The notes under the pieces are model-generated. The model saw only the letters and a list, made by a program, of their open reading frames with translations, searched no databases and was not told where the DNA came from. From contig NC_081413.1 of assembly GCF_030272615.1 (NCBI RefSeq), positions 606,052,709 through 606,116,708 on the forward strand: 64,000 bases of DNA, given 5' to 3'. This stretch comes from Cryptomeria japonica. Taxonomy: Eukaryota > Streptophyta > Pinopsida > Cupressales > Cupressaceae. This document shows, piece by piece, positions 57,463 to 64,000 of this stretch (position 1 is its first letter; each line of letters starts with the position of its first letter). Both the position numbers and the translations under genes were made by a program.

Positions 57463-57880
57463 AATCATGTTTGTCATTGTCCAAATTTACTAAGGATATT
57501 GAGAAGCATATTAAGGAGCATGAGAAGCAAATGGCCAATATATCTCAGTCCTTTGATCCTTTGACCAATTTTGTGGCTAGTCAAGAAGGACAAGTCATTT
57601 CTTTGCTTGACAAGATTAGTAGTTTAATGCATGATAAGGATAATATTGTGAGTAGAGTTGGTGATCTTAGGAGTCTTATTGGTCTTAAGTTGGAAACAAT
57701 GCTTAGTGCCTTAAAGGAAGCCCAAGGTTCCATAGCCACAAATGATCCCTCAGATCTTCAGTTGGTAAAGATGTAGACATATCTTTTCAGTGGTCACATC
57801 TCAATTTTGGAGAGTCTCAAGAAAGGTTGGAACAGTCATTTGAATTCATTGAATAACACTTTTGCAGATATATTCAAGTT
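57463..57880 (+). pseudogene. D ORF2, part 2 (C-terminal helical region)
   Basis: It reads SLSKFTKDIEKHIKEHEKQM, then ISQSFDPLTNFVASQEGQVI, then VGDLRSLIGLKLETMLSALK, and after a stop at 57774 it continues FSGHISILESLKKGWNSHLN. The SFDxLT, S-x-x-GQ and LRxL positions recur in B's ORF2 (18765-19160) in the same order. This helical C-terminus is the best evidence that B and D share ORF2. Confidence 0.7.
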
Positions 57881-58131
57881 TATGTAAGTTAGTAAGGTCT
57901 ATGTGTGCATATGTTGTTGTATATAGAGTTCTTGTATGAATTTTGGCATGTGGATCCTTACCTTTGCTATTGATGTCAAAGGGGGAGTGTAGGGCAGTGA
58001 AAAATATTATAGTCATCTCAGGGGGAGCTTTGAGAGTTTTGGAATTTTGAGTTTTTGATTTTTGCAGTGTGTTGAGATGTTGATAACTATTTCGACACTT
58101 AGCCATTTTTCATTAAGTGTTGCCATCAATG
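57881..58131 (+). other. D 3' untranslated stretch with PPT-like tracts
   Basis: It contains tcaaagggggag (57976-57987) and tctcagggggag (58016-58027) upstream of the true tract. GTTGCCATCAATG at 58119-58131 is one arm of the conserved inverted repeat. Confidence 0.6.
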
Positions 58132-58145
58132 TCAAAGGGGGAGAT
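58132..58145 (+). promoter_or_regulatory. Polypurine tract of D
   Basis: TCAAAGGGGGAGAT abuts the 3' LTR start TGTTGGC. Confidence 0.88.
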
Positions 58146-59113
58146 TGTTGGCAAGGGACACTGCACAAGTCATCCAGTGTTGTCATTGATTGCAACCCAA
58201 GTCTATAATCCCATCTGCATTGTGTGATTTTCTTGTACCAAAAGTCAGATTGAAGATTAGTTCAAGTCCAGCAAGCCTAGAAAAGAGCATCCGACAGAGT
58301 TCAATATTTTGGTTGGCATTTCATTTCTGGTTACTATTTTGTGTTTTGGTCTTCGGTGGTGATTGGTGTGCATAGTGCAAGTTCCTGAGTACCCATTTTT
58401 GGTTTTCCAGTGAGTATCAAGCCGACTTGAGTAGTTGATCGTTGTGAGGAATTGATGAAGTGGTTTTGGTGATTGATTTTTGTGTTCTAGGAAGTTTGGC
58501 TGACATTTGGGAAGCATGTGGACAGTTCTTTTTTGTCTGCATAAGCATTGGAGTTCGAATTCAGCTAATAGTGTGTACATGTTTCGTTATATCTTAAGTT
58601 TTCTTGAGCCGACATGCAGTTGAATTAATTTCTTGTTGTGGATATATAAGATAAATTGTTATGATAATTTTGGATAAAACAGAGTATGAAAAGTGTGCTT
58701 AATGTGCTTAACTAGAACTATGATCAAGCATTTGTAGATGCTATTCTTTAGTTCAAAAACTTCAGTAATTTGTTGTAATTAATTTGTAAGGTAGTGAGCC
58801 TTACCGGGGTTGCAACCCTTCTTGTTTTGAGCAGTGAGCTCCAGACAGTGTGTCTAAATGCATGTGCATTCCCATTGTATAACTTTATATTTAAGTATAC
58901 TCATCTTGTAGGTCTCATCCCCACCGTGGTTTTTCCCTTAACCGGGTTGTCCACATATGAAATCTTTGTGTTATGGTGTTGTGGTTGATTGATTTGTGTT
59001 CTTACACCTTTCTTTTGGTTTAATGTATTAAGTGGTTGAAAGAACATATTAAAGTTAAAATTTGCAGAACACTGATTCACCCCCCTCCTCTCAGTGTTCC
59101 TCGATTCCAACAA
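58146..59113 (+). repeat. 3' LTR of D
   Basis: It is 968 bp, TGTTGGCAAGGG...GATTCCAACA, collinear with 9860-10985 with some internal deletions. Confidence 0.88.
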
Positions 59114-59118
59114 AGCTA
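59114..59118. repeat. Right target duplication of D (AAGCT)
   Basis: It matches 9855-9859 at four of five bases. Confidence 0.7.
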
Positions 59119-60685
59119 CCTTCGCCAAGGAGTATGAGATGTTTTCACATAGGAATAAATGTGATGAGGCGATGGGCTTGATTGCTATGCATGTTTCAGA
59201 TTCCTTGTTCTTCCACATTGAGGGGTGCACTATACCTAGAGAAGTATGGGATAAATATAAGGAACTATTTTGTTTAGTTAATGATTTTAGGTCTTTATAA
59301 CTAGATGCCTAATTGACATCTCTTTTTATTGATTCATTTCTTACTATTAAGGACTATTTGGTTAAGTTCAATTGTTTGATTTCTTAATTAGTGGGTTGTG
59401 GGAAATAGAAAACAGATAAGTAATGTATATTCTTAATTTTGTCTAAGCTAAATGATGTCTTTTCATATTTTTTCACTTACTTTTATGCTACTATGGATGG
59501 GTTGGGAAATCAATTTGTCATGCCATCACTTGCAACATTTTGTGAGAGGTTGATTCGGGAACAATCAAAACTTTGCCAAAATGATGCCACTACTAAGTGT
59601 CATGCATTGGTAGCTACTTCACCTAAGGGGAAACGGAATAAAAAGAACAAGCCCAAGACACAATCTAGTGAGACTTCCACCACCTCTTCTGAAGAGGTTC
59701 ATCCTAAGAAGGATAGACCCAAGTGTAACTTTTGAAGGAAATATGGGCATAGAGAGAAAAATTGTTACAAGAAGGAAATTCATGAATTGAAACTATTACT
59801 CAAGGAGAATTATATTTTCATTCCTTTCTCATCTAGTTCACCTTCTTCTCCTTCCACCAACATGAGGACACTAAACCTAGCTATCATGGAAAGGATCATG
59901 CATTGATTACCAGTCATACACATAGGGATGTTGGATGGATATTAATTCAGGAGCTTTATTTCACATTGCTCGTTTGCCTAATTCCATGGTACCTAGTTCT
60001 ATTAGAGAGGCATATTGTGATATCAGTTCTTGATTGCAAACAATCAATTTGTTTAAGTTGTAGTCGTAGGTGATATTATTTTGGGTGATGGTTTAGTGGC
60101 TAATGCTCATCACATTCCTAAGATTTCCCATTATTTACTTTTAGTAATAAGATTACATGAGCATGCAACATATTTTAGTTCACCTTACATTTTGTGTTCA
60201 TTCATCATCCTAAAGGAGAGTTTTTTGCAATGGGTAGGGTTGATCGTAAGTTTAAGGTGTATATCTTTTACCACTTCATTGATCTAGATGAGCCATATGT
60301 TCCTTGGAGTCCTCCATCTAGTGTTGGGAGTAATTTAGGTCATCATAATGGGCTTGTGGAGCTAATCATGATATTCCCATTACCTCCTACATAAGAGTTG
60401 TCAATTGACATGGATTCCAAGACTTCAGCACAATATGACTTTGTTAATTTTTTAGATTTGTGGTTTTAGGATGGTTTCATTTTAGGTCTATCCGACTTGG
60501 CTTTTCATTCTTCTACTATAGATTTGGACTTATCTTCAGGTAACCCTTCTCCTTGCAAATTTCACATTGGAGGATTTTCTTTAGTCTTCTTCATCCATTG
60601 TCCCTTTTTTTATTGAGGTTCTTCCTAGTCTTGATAATACAACATTAGAGGCACTTGACTCTTTTTCAGATCTTTGATTAGTGAG
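59119..60685 (+). pseudogene. gag: X gag and protease remnant
   Basis: It continues 9801-9859. The copia gag reads EYEMFSHRNKCDEAMGLIAM and FHIEGCTIPREVWDKYKELF, then a stop-broken stretch, MPSLATFCERLIREQSKL, a basic Lys-rich spacer and a zinc knuckle CNF-stop-RKYGHREKNC near 59730 (one Cys position lost to a stop). A protease-like DINSGALFHI follows near 59940 and HPKGEFFAMGRVDRKFKVYI near 60205. No integrase or RT is seen before the end of X, so X lost most of pol. Confidence 0.72.
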
Positions 60686-60690
60686 ATTTA
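60686..60690. repeat. Left target duplication of solo LTR G (ATTTA)
   Basis: It is identical to 61970-61974; AT-rich, so chance is possible. Confidence 0.5.
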
Positions 60691-61969
60691 TGTAGACACT
60701 TAAAAATAATTATTTTAATTATTTTAAATTCCTGAAATAATTAATTTATTAATTATACCAAATTTTAATTCTCCTCAAGATTAATTAATTATAATTAATA
60801 TTGTCACCATAGTCTATGATTGATTTATTTAAATAAATCCCCTTTTATTCTTCTAAAATCCCCCAATATTAAATCTTCTCAAAATCCTCTTCTTAACTAA
60901 TCAATTTCAATTAATTAGTTAAACTAAGTGGTTCCTACAAATCTCCTTTTCCTAATCCATCATTAACCTAATAAATTCTTCTCGAAACTCCCTAAGCTCA
61001 CTTAACATTATTCTTCTAATTTTTAATTCCCTCCACTCATTCTCTCTCCTAGTCAAATCCTCCTACAAATCTTATATATCCTAATCCAACCTAATCTTTC
61101 CTCTAATCCCCCTCCTAATGAGTTGCTAGTGGCTAATCATCATGATTAGCCACAAAGTCAACTCCTTGTCCCTTCCATCCAACCACTCTCCTTAAATGCC
61201 ATTTTCCTAGGTGAATGTGAGATTTTCAAAATCTCACATTCCTCTAGACATCTCATCTTCGAAGGAATTTTTAATTCCTTCTTATTCTTCCAATCCCCAT
61301 GAACATCCCTTTTTGAAGAAATTTTAATTCATCCTCTCCATCCCTCAAGAAATGTCTCATCCCTTTCTCTTCTCAAGGCACATTGGGAAGTCTTCCCAAT
61401 GTACCTTGAGGAGTGTGGAGACAAGAAATACATTTAAGACATATCTCTTGGTTTCCACACCTCCTCTTGGGCCTTGTGTGGGCTCACAAGGAATCCTGAC
61501 CCTTCATCTTAGGTCAATCCTAGCCCTTCATTTTTCCTCTTCTCTCCCTATAAATTGAGGACCCCATCCCCTCACTTTTCATCTCCAATTTTAGCGAGTT
61601 CATGCTGTTAGTTTGTGCCTAGAAAACCATACTTGCATCCTCATCATGTCAAAATTACCCTTCATCCATACTTAGCCATATTATCCATCTCATTATGCAA
61701 ATCCATTTTATCCATTTGTGCACAATGTTGGAGAGCCAACCACATCAAGCAATCTAGGAGAAAATTGACATCACGTTGGAGGCATTTGGATGCACTTCGA
61801 CTTCATCAAAGCTCCATCTGAGGAAGAAGGTAAAGGTTTGCAAGGTAAAAGGTATTAATCTTCATGTTTTTATGTGAGTTGATTTATGCTTTTATGATTT
61901 CATATGTTTTTGTGTTTCGATTTACATACTAATCATCCAAATCCACCTTGCACTCTTTTCCCCTCTTCA
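60691..61969 (+). mobile_element. Solo LTR G, Tat-like
   Basis: It starts TGTAGACACTTAAAAAT, like Z's LTR start, with a TATA box 'ccctataaattgagg' near 61547. The end was placed at CCTCTTCA because ATTTA follows, matching the left flank. The start is firm, the end less so. Confidence 0.6.
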
Positions 61970-61974
61970 ATTTA
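61970..61974. repeat. Right target duplication of solo LTR G (ATTTA)
   Basis: It matches 60686-60690. Confidence 0.5.
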
Positions 61975-62358
61975 TTCCTTCTAATTTCTTCACGGATATG
62001 TCCAGAGTTTCTTCTATATGCACCATTGGATTTATTTGTCCCTAGGGGAGACATGTTGTTTATCATCATTGGATTCTCTTTTGGCTTCAAACATTCTTCA
62101 GTATTTTTGAGGATACTTAATTATGGGGGGCAACATTGTCTCTATCTTTCCCTTCATTGGAGGGATGATCATATTGTATTACTGTGATGGATGTAGTTCT
62201 TGGGGGGTATTAATTTTGAGACCTCCATACATCACGTGAACTATCACTTGTAAATGATTTTCATATCTAATTTTTGGAGAGGAGTTTTGTCCCACAAGGT
62301 TTTCTCCTTTTATCTATTAGTGAGATATTAGTTGAACGAATAGTTGTGCATAGGGTCT
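61975..62358 (+). other. X 3' internal remnant
   Basis: The block 'ttggagaggagttttgtccc...ttttctcctttt' at 62272-62310 resembles 936-985 in element Y, suggesting X and Y are related families. No coding domain is visible. Confidence 0.45.
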
Positions 62359-63215
62359 GTAGTGTCCTAAAATTGCACCCTTTGCAACTTTGACCGCTTT
62401 TGGGGCTTTCACTTTAGTTCTTACATCCTCATGCGTGATCAGAACCTATTTGTGTCTTCACCATGCATTAATTGTCTTTATATCATATTTCACCTTGCTG
62501 GGACCCTTTACCCTGGCCCAAATATGGGTTAGGACCAAGGCGTGGCACTTTGGTCCTCACTAGGACCATGGCACCATACTATGGTCCTCCCTCATTGGGA
62601 TCTATTTCAAACCCTTTTCCCTATCCCAATTTTGAGTGGGAAACCTTGCTTCATGTCGATTTATGTCAAAAAATTAATATGTTTGATGACAGGAAAGTAT
62701 ATAAGGAGGTCTTCTCCTCTCATTTTGCATATAGGTGAATAATAAGGAGACTTACACTCAAACAATCAAGCATTTGAGCATTGAAGTATTCATCATCAAG
62801 CATTTCAAGAGGTCTTCAAGGCTACATATTCTTCATCTATCCATTGTGGAGGGACTTTACATCATTCATTTACAAGCACGTCTGTGTAATTAGGTTTTTG
62901 TCATGTTCATGCCACTTTCATACAACATATGTGACTACATTCAAGAAGCAAAACATCATTATCAATCATTGAAGATCTTAGGTATATCTTTTCATCATTT
63001 ATTCAAGTATTTGCAATATTTCATTCAAGATTAGTTCCTAAACTGAGGTTTGACTTAGGCAGGCCCCTATTCCCAACCTATTTCCCCTTCTTTATGTATG
63101 TAAGAAATAGGTATGGAGTTGTGATCTTCAGAATAAGCATTATTTGCAGAGATGAATCAACCCTTTTCGACGTGGGAAAAAGTAGGAGGACCAGGGTGCC
63201 CACCACCATGGTCCC
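62359..63215 (+). repeat. Gypsy-like LTR, 3' end not resolved
   Basis: It starts TGTAGTGTCCTAAAATTGC after X sequence. A TATA box 'aagtatataaggagg' lies near 62697. The tract to 63215 has no ORF with a domain. An end at 'aggacca' (about 63192), followed by GGGTG against the upstream GGGTC, would give a near-match duplication. Confidence 0.5.
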
Positions 63216-64000
63216 TGTTGACAAATGCACACTCCAATGAGATATTGTAGGTGCTTGAAGGTATTGTCATTGATGGCAACCTTACAATCATGTGATACCG
63301 ACGGGTAGACACAAGAACCAACACCGGTAGACTCTACACCGACATACAAAACACCGGTATCGAAAAGGAAGAATACCGACACCTTGGCTAACAGCAATTT
63401 TGTATAAATGTATTTTGTAATTAATTGTAAAATATTTTGTAAGCCGACATGGCGGATTGTAACATGACTCATATATGTATGAGATCATTGTAGATCATTT
63501 AGGACATGTGATAGGATATGATGTGAAATATGAATAAAGAGGTAGCAGACCTAATATGTGAATTATTGGTTAAGGATTTATGTATGTAGTAGAGCTTAAA
63601 CCGGTACTAAATCTGGCATAGCAGATGTTGATCTAAAGCAGTACAAGACATTGGATTTGTATAATCCATTTTTGTAAGTCAGTGTGACTTCCTTTGTAAT
63701 TGAGCAGTGAGCTCTAGGCACTTGGCCTTCCTACATGTGTAGGCCCCTATTGTAAGTAGTAATATTCTCTTATTGGCCAGTAAGTGAATACTGTGGGTCA
63801 CAAATCTGACTGAGGTTTTTCCCACATCGGGTTTCCTCGTTAAAATATTGTGTTATAGTGTTCTTTTCATGTTGTGGTTGTTATTCTTATTTGCTGCATT
63901 ATTTCTTGTTTACTGGTACACAGTTTTAATATGTTTTTCATGTTATAAGTCAAGAAAATCTTATTACCAGTCAGATACTAATTCCCCCCCCCCCTCTCAG
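63216..64000 (+). repeat. Copia-type LTR, cut by window end
   Basis: It starts TGTTGACAAATGC, carries CATTGATGGCAAC near position 63271 and ends with the C-tract motif (C12 then tctcag) at 63985-64000. It resembles B-type LTRs in layout. Its PBS, if any, lies just beyond the window. Confidence 0.75.

Larger units (their letters stand above)
9860..59113 (+). mobile_element. Element D: copia-type TR-GAG element, 49 kb with nested inserts
   Basis: The LTRs at 9860-10985 and 58146-59113 belong to the same family and orientation. Between them D's own sequence is a gag with coiled coil and four zinc knuckles (11054-13814) and a second ORF (56236-57880). No protease, integrase or RT is visible. Everything else between the LTRs is accounted for by inserts Z, solo LTR F and a TRIM. 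The gag-without-pol layout is that of TR-GAG (non-autonomous) elements, which would depend on an autonomous copia partner. Confidence 0.8.

Noticed and set aside
63140-63488. Minus-strand frames of 110 and 66 codons at the right edge
   Set aside because: They fall inside a copia-type LTR, which is not expected to code.
1-64000. CRISPR arrays, rRNA, tRNA or host genes
   Set aside because: No regularly spaced direct repeats of that type, no cloverleaf-like or rRNA-like sequence, and every recognisable protein belongs to a transposable element.

Overview
This is plant nuclear DNA made almost entirely of nested LTR retrotransposons. I find no host gene, tRNA, rRNA or CRISPR array. The initiator-Met-type primer sites (TGGTATCAGAGC), the Ty1/copia Tork/SIRE-like and Ty3/gypsy Athila- and Tat-like proteins, a plant mobile domain (PMD) and a TRIM element all indicate a seed plant. 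The nesting depth and heavy decay suggest a very large genome; a conifer is plausible but is my guess.

Layout, outermost first. Positions 1-1127 are the 3' end of an element 'Y', followed by its LTR from 1128. Copia element A (1151-8432, TSD ATTAC) sits inside that LTR, 23 bp from its start. From about 9.8 kb lies a decayed copia gag, element 'X'. It is split by element D and resumes at 59114, running to about 62.35 kb with a solo LTR at 60691-61969. D (9860-59113, TSD AAGTT/AAGCT) is a copia-type element with gag but no pol. D holds a solo LTR inside its zinc-knuckle array (11927-13487, TSD AATAT), a 343-bp TRIM (57115-57457) and the large minus-strand Tat-like element Z (13908-56235).

Z has gag, protease and G-patch on the minus strand, no visible RT, RNase H or integrase, and a plus-strand (antisense) PMD reading frame next to its 3' LTR. 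Z in turn contains four insertions: a solo LTR (14720-16196, TSD GGAGG), B (17574-24383, minus, TSD TTCTA), C (29079-36825, plus, TSD AATCA/AATCC) and E (37819-49104, minus, Athila-like gypsy, TSD CTAGG). C's 3' LTR contains a piece of an A-family LTR, so the nest is five levels deep. The right edge holds a gypsy-like LTR (62359 to about 63215) and the start of another copia-type LTR (63216 to the edge).

Two biological points stand out. B and D are different elements that both carry gag without pol, and both encode a related second ORF product that I cannot assign. Four copia-type families (A, B, C, D) also share an inverted repeat that brackets the polypurine tract/U3 junction. No element looks coding-competent: all show stops, frameshifts or missing domains.
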